Part shown: piece by piece, positions 1-8,134 of the stretch
How positions within the stretch are numbered: the stretch's first letter is position 1
How the letters are laid out: every line of letters begins with the position of its first letter
From: Saccharospirillaceae bacterium
GTDB lineage: Bacteria > Pseudomonadota > Gammaproteobacteria > Pseudomonadales > Natronospirillaceae
Reading direction: 5' to 3'
Assembly (NCBI GenBank): GCA_007116635.1
Contig: SKIB01000106.1
Span: forward strand, 1-36,060
Length of the DNA: 36,060 bases
Position numbers and translations under genes: made by a program
The notes under the pieces: model-generated
What the model saw: only the letters and a program-made list of their open reading frames with translations
What the model was told of the DNA's origin: nothing
The model's database searches: none

Positions 1-593
1 GCGGCCGCAGCAACCACGACAGAATCCTCAGCATAAGCACGAGAACTGGTTAGCACAACCAAAATGGCCTCTTCACTATTGGCAGCCTGAGCACCAGACA
101 AGGCAGCAGCAATTAACTGCCCCTGTTGACCGACTTCAGCAGCAGAAAGAGCACCAGAAGTCGCAGCCGCAACCGCTAATTGATCCCCATTTTCGGCTGC
201 CACACGCACTGCCGATGCGGTGTACACATTAGCGCGTTGCAAATTCCCAGCTGCAATTTCTGCACCAGCGACTGCCGCCAAAAACTGTTGGTATTGCTTA
301 TAGTCAGATGCTTGCAACAAAGACTCTGCAGCAAGAACGAATAAATCATTTGCATCAGCATCCTGGCCAGACAACGCAAGATTTTCAACTGCTACTTGAA
401 AGCTGTATGCCGTGAGCTCAGGCACACGAACCACGGCTGACACAAGAGACCTGCCCAGGTCATCACCGGATTCTACTGCTTGCTGCAGTTCCTGGCTGAT
501 GGTCACTCGATCATCGGCATAAGCAACCGGAAAAACCAAGGCAACGGAAAGCAGCCCTAATCTCAGGCCTTTTGCTAGGATCTTAAACTTCAT
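1..593 (-). CDS. Ala-rich exported protein of unknown function (C-terminus cut by window edge)
   Basis: An open frame starts at the ATG at 593 and reads without a stop to the left edge, giving 197 residues of N-terminal sequence. An AGGGG Shine-Dalgarno-like stretch lies just upstream. The first 26 residues (MKFKILAKGLRLGLLSVALV, then FPVAYA) form a classic Sec signal peptide with likely cleavage after AYA, so the product is exported. The mature part is Ala/Val/Gln-rich and predicted helical, with loosely repeating segments such as AAATSGALSAAE and AAALSGAQAA. That could be a helical repeat protein, but I recognise no family. It diverges from a LysR-type regulator 143 bp away, so that regulator may control it; this is inferred from position only. 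Confidence is high for the gene and nil for function. Confidence 0.75.
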   Translation of the reverse strand, partial: MKFKILAKGLRLGLLSVALVFPVAYADDRVTISQELQQAVESGDDLGRSLVSAVVRVPELTAYSFQVAVENLALSGQDADANDLFVLAAESLLQASDYKQYQQFLAAVAGAEIAAGNLQRANVYTASAVRVAAENGDQLAVAAATSGALSAAEVGQQGQLIAAALSGAQAANSEEAILVVLTSSRAYAEDSVVVAAA

Positions 594-669
594 AAATCAT
601 CCCCTGACTATAGATATGTATAATTTATGCGCATCATAACCAACTAAGTGCTAGCTGACAACCAGGATT

Positions 670-698
670 TTGACAGCCATTCAACAATCAATAACAAT
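670..698 (+). promoter_or_regulatory. Candidate sigma70 promoter of the LysR gene
   Basis: A perfect TTGACA at 670-675 is followed after 17 bp by AACAAT at 693-698 (4 of 6 matches to TATAAT). It would start transcription near 705, about 30 nt before the LysR start. It is predicted by eye only. Confidence 0.35.
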
Positions 699-736
699 GA
701 CCTACAACTATAGTAATCAGCAATGGAAAACCAGTA

Positions 737-1636
737 ATGGCTCATAACCCCCTGAGTATCGATCTTCTGCGGACCCTTGACGCCATCGAACGAACAGGCA
801 GCTTCGCTAAGGCTGCAGAAGCGCTATTCAAGGTGCCCAGCGCCCTGACCTACACCATCCAAAAGGTAGAGCAAGATCTGGAGTTGGCACTCTTTGATCG
901 CAGCGGTCATCGCGCGGTACTCACCCCTGCTGGCCAACTGATCACCCATCGAGGCAGGCAAATCCTGCTCGCCATTGATAATCTGGCGCAGCAAGCCAGA
1001 CAAACCGCCAGCGGTGTTGAAGCACAGCTTTGTCTGGCACTGGACACAGCCATGCCGAGCAGCAAACTCTGGCCGATATTCCAGGGATTTCAACAGCAAT
1101 TCCCCAACACCGAACTGCAGATTCGCGAAACCACCCTGAGCCAAACATGGGAGTTACTACTGAGCCAACAAGCGCAATTGGCCCTATCTACCCATGACCT
1201 TGACCCCAAGCTCGGCGGCTATGACACCCAGCAACTCGGGCAGCTCACCATGGTGTTTTGCGCCCACCCCAATCATCCACTGGCGCAATGCAGTGAAAGT
1301 GTCAGCAAAGAATCTCTGGCCAACTTTGTCAGTGTCAGCATCAAAGACCCTGGCAAGCTTCTGGCAGGACGCAGCCTTGGCTGGATCAACCCAGGCAATC
1401 GCATTCTGGTAGACAATATGCAGGCCAAGATTCAAGCACAAAAAGCAGGCCTTGGCATTGGTTATCTGCCTTTAGCCCAGATCACACTGGAGCTAGAACA
1501 AGGACTGCTGATGCGCCTCGATCATCACCTGCCCGCGCAGCACAGCCAAATAGTGCTGGCATCCAGTCAAAGCGCCAGCGGCCCGGCCTGTCAATGGCTC
1601 AAGGAACAGATCAACCAACAACTGCAAGATCTGTAA
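737..1636 (+). CDS. LysR-family transcriptional regulator
   Basis: This 299-residue protein has standard LTTR architecture. The N-terminal winged helix-turn-helix spans about residues 5-65 (IDLLRTLDAIERTGSFAKAA, then SALTYTIQKVEQDL), followed by a linker helix and a periplasmic-binding-protein-like effector domain from about residue 90. Length matches the family (about 300). The start is the ATG at 737: an upstream ATG at 723 reaches a stop after four codons. The ribosome site is weak (GGAAAA). It is divergent from the truncated exported-protein gene and convergent with pnp. LTTRs often regulate a divergent neighbour, so that gene is the first candidate target. The effector is unknown. No metabolic operon sits beside it to suggest one. 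Confidence 0.9.
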   Translation: MAHNPLSIDLLRTLDAIERTGSFAKAAEALFKVPSALTYTIQKVEQDLELALFDRSGHRAVLTPAGQLITHRGRQILLAIDNLAQQARQTASGVEAQLCLALDTAMPSSKLWPIFQGFQQQFPNTELQIRETTLSQTWELLLSQQAQLALSTHDLDPKLGGYDTQQLGQLTMVFCAHPNHPLAQCSESVSKESLANFVSVSIKDPGKLLAGRSLGWINPGNRILVDNMQAKIQAQKAGLGIGYLPLAQITLELEQGLLMRLDHHLPAQHSQIVLASSQSASGPACQWLKEQINQQLQDL

Positions 1637-1648
1637 CGCAAGAGCAAT

Positions 1649-1672
1649 AAAAAAGGCCGCTAACGCGGCCTT
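1649..1672 (-). terminator. Rho-independent terminator of pnp
   Basis: On the minus strand a perfect 8-bp GC-rich stem (AAGGCCGC, loop GTTA, GCGGCCTT) is followed by a T run, 17 nt past the pnp stop codon. On the plus strand the stem is followed only by TTGAT, so it should terminate pnp efficiently and the LysR transcript only weakly, if at all. Confidence 0.8.
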
Positions 1673-1688
1673 GATATCAGCAGGAAAC

Positions 1689-3809
1689 TTATTCCGCCAA
1701 CACGGAATTGCGCTCGTCTTCGCTCAGCTCTTTGATGCTCAGCTTGATGCGGCCACGGTTATCCACATCCAGCACCTTAACAGGGATCTTCTGGCCCACT
1801 GTCAGCTCATCGGCCACATTTTCCACGCGGTGCTCTGCGATCTGGCTGATGTGCACCAGACCATCTTTACCACCCAAGAAGTTAACAAAGGCACCGAAAT
1901 CGGCCAACTTAACCACAGTTCCCAGGTACACCTGACCTACTTCAGGCTCGGCGACAATACCAATCACCATGTCTTTGGCGGCATTCAGAGCCTGCTTGTT
2001 AGGTGCGTAAATACGCACCTGGCCACTGTCTTCGATATCGATGCTGGCACCCGTTGTTTCACAGATACCACGAATGGTTGCACCGCCCTTACCAATCACG
2101 TCACGGATTTTATCTGGATCGATCTGCATTTGTTCCATGCTTGGCGCTGTTTCCGGCAACTCTGTACGGCCAGTGCGGATGACATTATTCATCTGTTTAA
2201 GGATATGCAAGCGGGCATCACGAGCTTGCTCCAGAGCAATTTCCATGATTTCTTCAGTAATGCCCTGGATTTTAATGTCCATCTGTAGCGCAGTGATACC
2301 TTGATCCGAGCCAGCCACTTTAAAGTCCATGTCACCTAGATGATCTTCATCACCCAGGATATCGGTCAGCACCGCAAAGCCATTGTCTTCTTTAATCAGA
2401 CCCATGGCGATACCAGCAACAGGCGCCTTAACCGGCACGCCAGCAGCCATCAGCGCCAGAGATGAACCACAGACAGAAGCCATAGAAGAAGAACCATTAG
2501 ACTCAGTAATTTCTGAAACAACACGAATGGCGTAAGGGAAATCTTCTTCAGTCGGCATCATGGCTTGAATACCACGACGAGCCAGTCGACCATGACCTAC
2601 TTCACGGCGACTGACTGCACCCACACGGCCGCACTCACCCACAGAGTATGCAGGAAAGTTATACTGGAACATAAAGGGGTCGGTTACCGTGCCCAACAGG
2701 TTATCGCTCATCTGTGCATCACGCATTGAGCCCAGAGTACAGGTAACTAACGCCTGAGTCTCACCACGAGTAAAGATTGCACTGCCATGCGTCTTCGGCA
2801 ACACATCCAACTCAATGCTCAGTGGGCGAACGGTTTTGTTATCGCGACCATCAATACGAGGCTGCCCCTGAATCACCGCCTGACGTACAGTGGACTTTTC
2901 TAAACTGGCAAACAGTTTACTAACCTGCTCACTCGAAATACCAGCCTCATCATTCACAAACTGCTCAAGGGCAGCGTCACGCAAGGCAGCCAAATTTTCT
3001 TGGCGCTGCATTTTGTCGGATACTCGATAGGCGTCTGCCACTCGCTGGCCATAAGCTGCCTGAATTTGCTCTTTAAGCTCGGCATTACCTAAGTCAGGAA
3101 CAAAGGCCCACGGCTCTTTACCCGCTTTGGCCTTAAACTCTGTGATGGCCTGAATCACTGGCTGGAATTCTTCATGGGCAAAGATTACCGCACCTAACAT
3201 TTGGTCTTCAGTTAACTCTTTAGCCTCTGACTCGACCATTAGTACTGCATCACTAGTACCGGCCACAACCATATCGAGCAGAGAAGTCTTCATTTGCTCA
3301 ATACTTGGGTTCAACACATAGCCCTGCTCGAGATCAAAACCAACACGAGCCGCACCCACAGGGCCTTCAAAAGGCACCCCTGAAATACTCAGGGCGGCAG
3401 AGGTAGCAATCATGGCGCAAATATCGGAGTCTTCGTTAGTACTGGCAGAAAGCACACTACAGATCACCTGAACTTCGTTCATGAAGCCTTTGGGGAATAA
3501 TGGGCGAATCGGGCGGTCGATCAAACGCGAAGTAAGTACTTCTTTTTCGCTAGGGCGACCTTCACGCTTGAGGAAGCCACCAGGGATTTTGCCAATGGCA
3601 TAGAACTTTTCTTGGTAATGCACTGACAAGGGAAAGAAGCCCTGACCAGGGGCAGCTTCACGCGCCGCCACTACAGTAGCCAAGACTATGGTTTCACCCA
3701 GGGTACAAAGAACGGCACCCGTCGCCTGACGAGCCACACGGCCAGTTTCTAAGGTAAGGGTTTGTCCGCCAAATTGAACTTCATGGCGAATTGCTTGAGG
3801 AGTAGACAT
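1689..3809 (-). CDS. pnp: Polyribonucleotide nucleotidyltransferase (PNPase)
   Basis: PNPase is a trimeric 3'-5' phosphorolytic exoribonuclease that degrades RNA from the 3' end and is a component of the RNA degradosome. The 706-residue product shows the full order of domains: first RNase PH core ([20 protein letters not shown]), helical linker, second RNase PH core ([16 protein letters not shown]), KH domain ([20 protein letters not shown]) and C-terminal S1 domain ([20 protein letters not shown]). The frame stays open upstream to 3887, but the start at 3809 is chosen because [16 protein letters not shown] matches the family N-terminus and AGGA sits six bases ahead. In most gammaproteobacteria rpsO lies immediately upstream; here the 252-bp gap before the next gene is too short and has no S15 frame. 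Several inverted repeats fill that leader (see separate entries), which suggests RNase III/PNPase autoregulation as in E. coli. Confidence 0.98.
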   Translation of the reverse strand: MSTPQAIRHEVQFGGQTLTLETGRVARQATGAVLCTLGETIVLATVVAAREAAPGQGFFPLSVHYQEKFYAIGKIPGGFLKREGRPSEKEVLTSRLIDRPIRPLFPKGFMNEVQVICSVLSASTNEDSDICAMIATSAALSISGVPFEGPVGAARVGFDLEQGYVLNPSIEQMKTSLLDMVVAGTSDAVLMVESEAKELTEDQMLGAVIFAHEEFQPVIQAITEFKAKAGKEPWAFVPDLGNAELKEQIQAAYGQRVADAYRVSDKMQRQENLAALRDAALEQFVNDEAGISSEQVSKLFASLEKSTVRQAVIQGQPRIDGRDNKTVRPLSIELDVLPKTHGSAIFTRGETQALVTCTLGSMRDAQMSDNLLGTVTDPFMFQYNFPAYSVGECGRVGAVSRREVGHGRLARRGIQAMMPTEEDFPYAIRVVSEITESNGSSSMASVCGSSLALMAAGVPVKAPVAGIAMGLIKEDNGFAVLTDILGDEDHLGDMDFKVAGSDQGITALQMDIKIQGITEEIMEIALEQARDARLHILKQMNNVIRTGRTELPETAPSMEQMQIDPDKIRDVIGKGGATIRGICETTGASIDIEDSGQVRIYAPNKQALNAAKDMVIGIVAEPEVGQVYLGTVVKLADFGAFVNFLGGKDGLVHISQIAEHRVENVADELTVGQKIPVKVLDVDNRGRIKLSIKELSEDERNSVLAE

Positions 3810-3869
3810 ATTGAATCCTAATTTATAACAATGACATGCCCAAATACTTGACCTCAGCGCTTCTAAGCT

Positions 3870-3887
3870 TTGCACCCCTGGGTGCAA
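3870..3887. repeat. Perfect hairpin in the pnp leader
   Basis: TTGCACCC and GGGTGCAA are perfect 8-bp arms separated by two bases, about 60 nt upstream of the pnp start. There is no T run on either strand, so it is not a standard terminator. It may be part of a processed, autoregulatory pnp 5' leader (inference from the E. coli pnp leader, which is cleaved by RNase III). Confidence 0.55.
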
Positions 3888-3948
3888 TTAGTGAAAAGGA
3901 GCAATGGTTAGAAGCACTAAACCTTAGACAAGTTTGAGCCACTACAGG

Positions 3949-3981
3949 TTAACCCTTTCGCCCTGCTAGGCCAAGGGTTAA
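3949..3981. repeat. Inverted repeat in the gap upstream of pnp
   Basis: TTAACCCTT (3949-3957) and AAGGGTTAA (3973-3981) are perfect 9-bp arms around a 15-nt interior that itself holds GCC/GGC pairing. There is no T tract. It lies between the TraF-like gene and pnp on their shared strand. It could be a second leader hairpin or a weak terminator for the upstream gene. Confidence 0.5.
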
Positions 3982-3992
3982 TGTCATTATTT

Positions 3993-4025
3993 AGCGAGTC
4001 CAGCCTGTCAACAGCTGAGCTCGCT
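3993..4025. repeat. Imperfect inverted repeat 3' of the TraF-like gene, enclosing a TTGACA
   Basis: AGCGAG (3993-3998) pairs with CTCGCT (4020-4025), and inner AGC pairs with GCT, with a mismatched step between. On the minus strand the stem ends in AAATAATG rather than a T run, so as a terminator it would be poor. Its loop contains a minus-strand TTGACA at 4011-4006 that could serve as a -35 for pnp, although no good -10 follows at 16-18 bp. Confidence 0.35.
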
Positions 4026-4061
4026 TACCGAGGATGGTTTAACTCGATGGCTTAGGCCAAC

Positions 4062-5654
4062 TTAAAAAGTGGCGGACAATCGAGTGGCAAAGCCTAGGTA
4101 CCAGTCGTTCAGCCAGGGCCGCGCCTTGGTTAGATCTGCTGGCTGCAAGTAAGCGCCGATGTCCAGACCATAGCCAAAGGGCGTCAAACCCAGACCGGTA
4201 TGCCAACTGTAGGCTCCAGATTGGCGCAAGTCATTCTGATAGCCCAGTCGATAAGCCAATGATTTACCCCAACGAGTCTCCACACCCAGGGCCAACAACT
4301 GCTGCGCCTGACCATGGTTGGTCAGCATGGGCTGACTGGGATTGAGGTCAAGACTGGCGTGGGCGTTAACCACTGAGGACTGATAGGCCAGGCCAAGGGT
4401 CACCTGAGGCGAAAAGCGCAACTCCAAGCCTTGGGCCAGTGCCTTATCCGAGCGGTAGGGCACAATGTCTTGCAGCACCAAACTGGCTAAGGCCGTGCCG
4501 ACTGGCAATTCATGAGCATAGCTGGAGGCTAGGTCAAAATTGATCAGGTAGCGAGTGCGTGCCTGTTCGACCTGCGACATCAATTCCGACTGGGTCACCT
4601 GCTGCAGTTCTTCAATGCCGTAACTGAAACGCTGCAGTTGCACTCGCCTAAGGTGCACATTAGCACCCATGCGCACGGGTAAACTACCCAGCTGTTGCTG
4701 CCAAGCACTGCCTAGAGTTACTTGCTGCAGCAAGGAAGCATCCACATGAACAATGGACTCTAAGTCCGCTAGATCAAAGTCCAGATCCATGGTCAACTCA
4801 CCCTGCTGCATTTGTAGAGCGCCAGCCTGAAAAGACTGATAATTCTCCTGCAACAGGTCAAATTCTATTTTAACCTGCTGAAAATCAGCTTTAGCAGATT
4901 CTATATCATCAGCTGAAGCTGCTGTTTCAACCGCCTCCTGCCAAGCTTTGGCTGCGTCAATAAGATCCACCATACTCTTCTGCAAGCCCTCTAACTCAAT
5001 CAAGAACTGATCGGCGTCACCAATAATCCCAGTGAAGATCTCGGCATCTGATGCACGCAAGGCCAAAGCACTGCCGAGTTGCAAATTTTGCTTAACACTG
5101 ACCAGCAGGGGCAATTGCTGGCGAGCACCGATGAGATCGGCATTGGCTAACAGCAGCGCGGTAACTGGCTTGTCATTCAAGGCTTCCAACCCCTGCACAT
5201 TGTCATTTAATAGCCGCTGCAGCTGATCCAAAGCCGATCGTAGGCTAGCAATATTCTCCCCAGCAGACCGATTTGGCCGTTCAAGAGCAGACAGATCTTG
5301 ATTTGCGTTCTCAACAGGATTAAAGCTATCTGCAGCCAACAACAACGCATCAAAATCATTCGACAACTGCTGTGCGCTCTTGGTGGTCTTTACCTGATCA
5401 AAGCTTTGATAATCTTCAACACTGCTTAGCAACCATTGCTCGCCTGCAGACACCAGTCCGCTGCGTGCGTTCACGGCCATGCCAGCTTCAATGCCTAATT
5501 GCCAGCGATAATGCTGTTGCAACAGGGCGCTGGGGTTGAACACAGGGTTGTCTATCACTCGCTCACCTCGAGAAGCATCCAAGGCGGTCAAGCCATTAGC
5601 CATAAGCAGCGCACTGGAGGACAATAGTGTGAGAAGTAGAAGTTTTTTGTACAT
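4062..5654 (-). CDS. TraF-like outer-membrane beta-barrel protein (conserved hypothetical)
   Basis: This 530-residue exported protein starts at the ATG at 5654 with AAGGA seven bases upstream. A signal peptide covers about residues 1-20 (MYKKLLLLTLLSSSALLMA). It is followed by a short segment ending NPVFNPSALLQ, a central Gln/Leu/Asp-rich helical, probably coiled-coil region (about residues 90-290), then alternating aromatic beta-strand sequence. The C-terminus is LGFATRLSATF, whose terminal Phe is the usual outer-membrane barrel signature. The early NPxxL segment and late GLGLTPFGYGLDIGA resemble the chromosomal 'conjugal transfer TraF' family (PF13729-like), which is widespread in marine gammaproteobacteria and whose role is unknown. 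No conjugation genes are nearby, so the TraF label should not be read as a conjugation role. Family assignment is tentative; barrel localisation is better supported. Confidence 0.6.
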   Translation of the reverse strand: MYKKLLLLTLLSSSALLMANGLTALDASRGERVIDNPVFNPSALLQQHYRWQLGIEAGMAVNARSGLVSAGEQWLLSSVEDYQSFDQVKTTKSAQQLSNDFDALLLAADSFNPVENANQDLSALERPNRSAGENIASLRSALDQLQRLLNDNVQGLEALNDKPVTALLLANADLIGARQQLPLLVSVKQNLQLGSALALRASDAEIFTGIIGDADQFLIELEGLQKSMVDLIDAAKAWQEAVETAASADDIESAKADFQQVKIEFDLLQENYQSFQAGALQMQQGELTMDLDFDLADLESIVHVDASLLQQVTLGSAWQQQLGSLPVRMGANVHLRRVQLQRFSYGIEELQQVTQSELMSQVEQARTRYLINFDLASSYAHELPVGTALASLVLQDIVPYRSDKALAQGLELRFSPQVTLGLAYQSSVVNAHASLDLNPSQPMLTNHGQAQQLLALGVETRWGKSLAYRLGYQNDLRQSGAYSWHTGLGLTPFGYGLDIGAYLQPADLTKARPWLNDWYLGFATRLSATF

Positions 5655-5829
5655 AGCCTATCCTTTAATCCTTGCTAACATGAAACCCTGTCATCTTAAG
5701 TTGAATGCAGATCAAATTACAACCACACATTAGCCCAAGGGCCACAAGGTATGAGTCAGATCCCTAGTCATCTTTACCCTGTGAGGACAAAGTGTTTACA
5801 CTGGTGGCAAACTCAAGGATAACCCCAAT

Positions 5830-8133
5830 ATGCGCAAAGGTTTAGGACTATTTTTCATTGGCACGGGCTGCATCGCGGCAATCATGGCCAGCCTCTTATG
5901 GCTGTGGCACAGCAGCCGTGCTCAACTGGAAGGACAACTGGCAGCAGAGGGCCTAAGCGCTAAAGTCATCATCAGTCGTGATGCCCAGGGCTTACCCTTT
6001 ATACAGGCCGAAAGTGACGCCGATTTGGCCTTTGCTCTAGGCTTCTTGCATGGCCAAGAATACTTTTTCAGCATGGACCTAGGCAGGCGCTTGGCTGCCG
6101 GTGAACTGTCGGCCATGGTAGGCCCAGCAGCCCTAGATATGGATAAGGATCACCGTTTGCATCGATTTCGACAGCGTGCACGCCAAAGCATTTTAGCCAT
6201 GGAACCTGATTTGGCCTTACGCTTCCAACAATACAGCCTAGGTGTAAACCAGGGTTTATCGGCACTGAGCAGACCACCGGCTGAGTACAGCCTACTGCGA
6301 ATCAAGCCTGAACCCTGGCGAGCCGAAGACAGTCTGCTGATGATTTACAGCATGTACTTGGATTTACAGCCCAGCCGAGCGGATCACCTGCAAGCCCATG
6401 AACTGCTGCGCGCCCAGCTTCCCAGAGAGTGGTACGAGTTCATCAGCCAGGATCAAGGCCAGTTTAATACCCTGCTGACGGGCGATGAGCCCATCAGCCT
6501 TGCACCTATGCCCAAACAAGCATTGGCCGATTTCGGCCTGCGCAGCCAGTCGCCCTGGTATCAGCCTTTACCTGAGATTGGCAGTAATAATTTTGTCCTA
6601 GGGCCTGAGCTGACCGGCAGTCATGCCATGCTGGGAGGCGACATGCATCTGAGCATTGGCATGCCCAATCTTTGGTATCGCGCCAGCTGGCAGGTGGGTC
6701 AGCGCCCCATAGTGGCCGGCATCACCCTGCCAGGTGCGCCTGCACTGGTGGCTGGCAGCAATGGCCACCTGAGCTGGGCATTCACCAACAGCTATGGCGC
6801 CTATCAGCGCTTGCTTGACTTTCAACCACTGAGCCATGGTCGTTATCGCTTTGGCCAGCAAGAATACAGCTTTAATACGCATCACGAGCTGATTGAAGTA
6901 AAGGGCCAGCCAGCGCAACTGTTGAGCATTGAGGAAAGCCACCTTGGCCCTGTCATTCAAACCGAGCTTGGCCCTAGGATTTTGCAATGGACAGCACATC
7001 ACCCTTGGGGGATGAACGCCAATCTGGTTCGCTTTGAGCAGGCCACCAGCCTCCAGCAGCTGCTGGCCCTTGCCCCCAGCCTAGGCATTCCACAGCAGAG
7101 CATGCTGGCCGCTGATCGCCAAGGCAACATTCTTTGGACCCTAGCCGGCCCACTGCCGCCAACACCCGAGCCTGATGGCCGTTGGCCAGCACCCAGAGAA
7201 CAGCATCCTCATGTATTGAATCCGCCCGCAGGCTATTTACTCAGTGCCAACCAGAGATTATTCGCCAAAGAGCAGAATCCTCTTGGCCAAAGCAACTCCA
7301 GCTTTGCGGTGCGAGCCTGGCAACTAGAACAAGGCATCAAGGAACTAACAACAGGCTCAGATGCATCAATCAGCAGCGATCAAGCCTTCGCCCTGATGCT
7401 CGACAGTCGTGCACCGCATTTGCAGGTTTACTTGCAACAGATCCAGCAACTGATCGATCGTCCTATGGATCCTGACTGGCCCGAATTGGCACAGGTCACA
7501 CAGGCTCTGGCCAACCAACCATTGGTTGCCGCCGAGGCAGACAGCCTCAGCTATCCCTTGATTCGTTTTTACCGCGACCAGCTGATGACCCATGCCTTAC
7601 AGCCCTTGGCCGATACACTGTCGCCGCATAACTGGGCCACCAGCCAGCTTAATGCCAGCCTGCCCTATGCCCTTGAGCGCCTGACTCAGGCCGAGCCTGA
7701 GCACCTGCTGCCCAGCACCTTTGCCAGCTGGCAAGAGCTTAAATGGCATGCCTTGCAACAGGCCTTTGCTCAGGCAGCCCCCAAGGGTCAGCTGTTACCC
7801 TGGGGTGAGCACAACCGCAGCCGCTTCCAACACCCCCTGAGCAGCGCCCTCCCCCTACTCTCCCCCCTGCTGGATTCACCAGCGGTACCTCAGAGCGGCG
7901 ATCGTGATGTACCTCGGGTGATGCGCCCCGACTTTGGCGCCAGCCAACGCATGCTACTGATTCCAGGGCAATCGGATCAAAGTCTGTATCATGCTCCAGG
8001 CGGCCAGAGCGGCCATCCGCGCAGCCCCTTTTACCGCACCGGTCTGAACGACTTCCATCAAGGCCTACCAAGGCCGCTCTTGCCCGAGAACTCAAGGTGG
8101 CAACTGGTACTTACCCCTTTGGAGAATCACTGA
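5830..8133 (+). CDS. Penicillin acylase family (Ntn-hydrolase) protein
   Basis: This enzyme family cleaves amide bonds of acylated substrates (beta-lactams, N-acyl-homoserine lactones, siderophore precursors) after autocatalytic processing of one precursor into alpha and beta chains. The 767-residue length fits. Residues about 5-27 (LGLFFIGTGCIAAIMASLLW) form a signal or membrane anchor. The alpha-chain motif FALGFLHGQEYFFSMDLGRR is present. The processing site and nucleophile are GSNNF with Ser252. The downstream GGDMHLSIGMPNLWY corresponds to the family's NDPHL...P..WY, and SWAFTNSYGAYQRLLDFQ supplies the conserved Asn region. AAGGAT lies 10 bases before the start. It is followed after one base by dgt, so the two are probably co-transcribed. 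The substrate cannot be read from sequence; AHL-acylase-like activity is possible but unproven. Confidence 0.9.
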   Translation: MRKGLGLFFIGTGCIAAIMASLLWLWHSSRAQLEGQLAAEGLSAKVIISRDAQGLPFIQAESDADLAFALGFLHGQEYFFSMDLGRRLAAGELSAMVGPAALDMDKDHRLHRFRQRARQSILAMEPDLALRFQQYSLGVNQGLSALSRPPAEYSLLRIKPEPWRAEDSLLMIYSMYLDLQPSRADHLQAHELLRAQLPREWYEFISQDQGQFNTLLTGDEPISLAPMPKQALADFGLRSQSPWYQPLPEIGSNNFVLGPELTGSHAMLGGDMHLSIGMPNLWYRASWQVGQRPIVAGITLPGAPALVAGSNGHLSWAFTNSYGAYQRLLDFQPLSHGRYRFGQQEYSFNTHHELIEVKGQPAQLLSIEESHLGPVIQTELGPRILQWTAHHPWGMNANLVRFEQATSLQQLLALAPSLGIPQQSMLAADRQGNILWTLAGPLPPTPEPDGRWPAPREQHPHVLNPPAGYLLSANQRLFAKEQNPLGQSNSSFAVRAWQLEQGIKELTTGSDASISSDQAFALMLDSRAPHLQVYLQQIQQLIDRPMDPDWPELAQVTQALANQPLVAAEADSLSYPLIRFYRDQLMTHALQPLADTLSPHNWATSQLNASLPYALERLTQAEPEHLLPSTFASWQELKWHALQQAFAQAAPKGQLLPWGEHNRSRFQHPLSSALPLLSPLLDSPAVPQSGDRDVPRVMRPDFGASQRMLLIPGQSDQSLYHAPGGQSGHPRSPFYRTGLNDFHQGLPRPLLPENSRWQLVLTPLENH

Positions 8134-8134
8134 G

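Noticed and set aside
1671-2304. Long plus-strand open frames antisense to the 3' part of pnp (up to 205 codons)
   Set aside because: They lie wholly within pnp, have no ribosome site or recognisable protein features and reflect the codon bias of the real gene.
3810-3887. N-terminal extension of pnp to an upstream ATG at 3887
   Set aside because: The extension has no similarity to PNPase, would cross the leader hairpin and lacks the AGGA site found before 3809.
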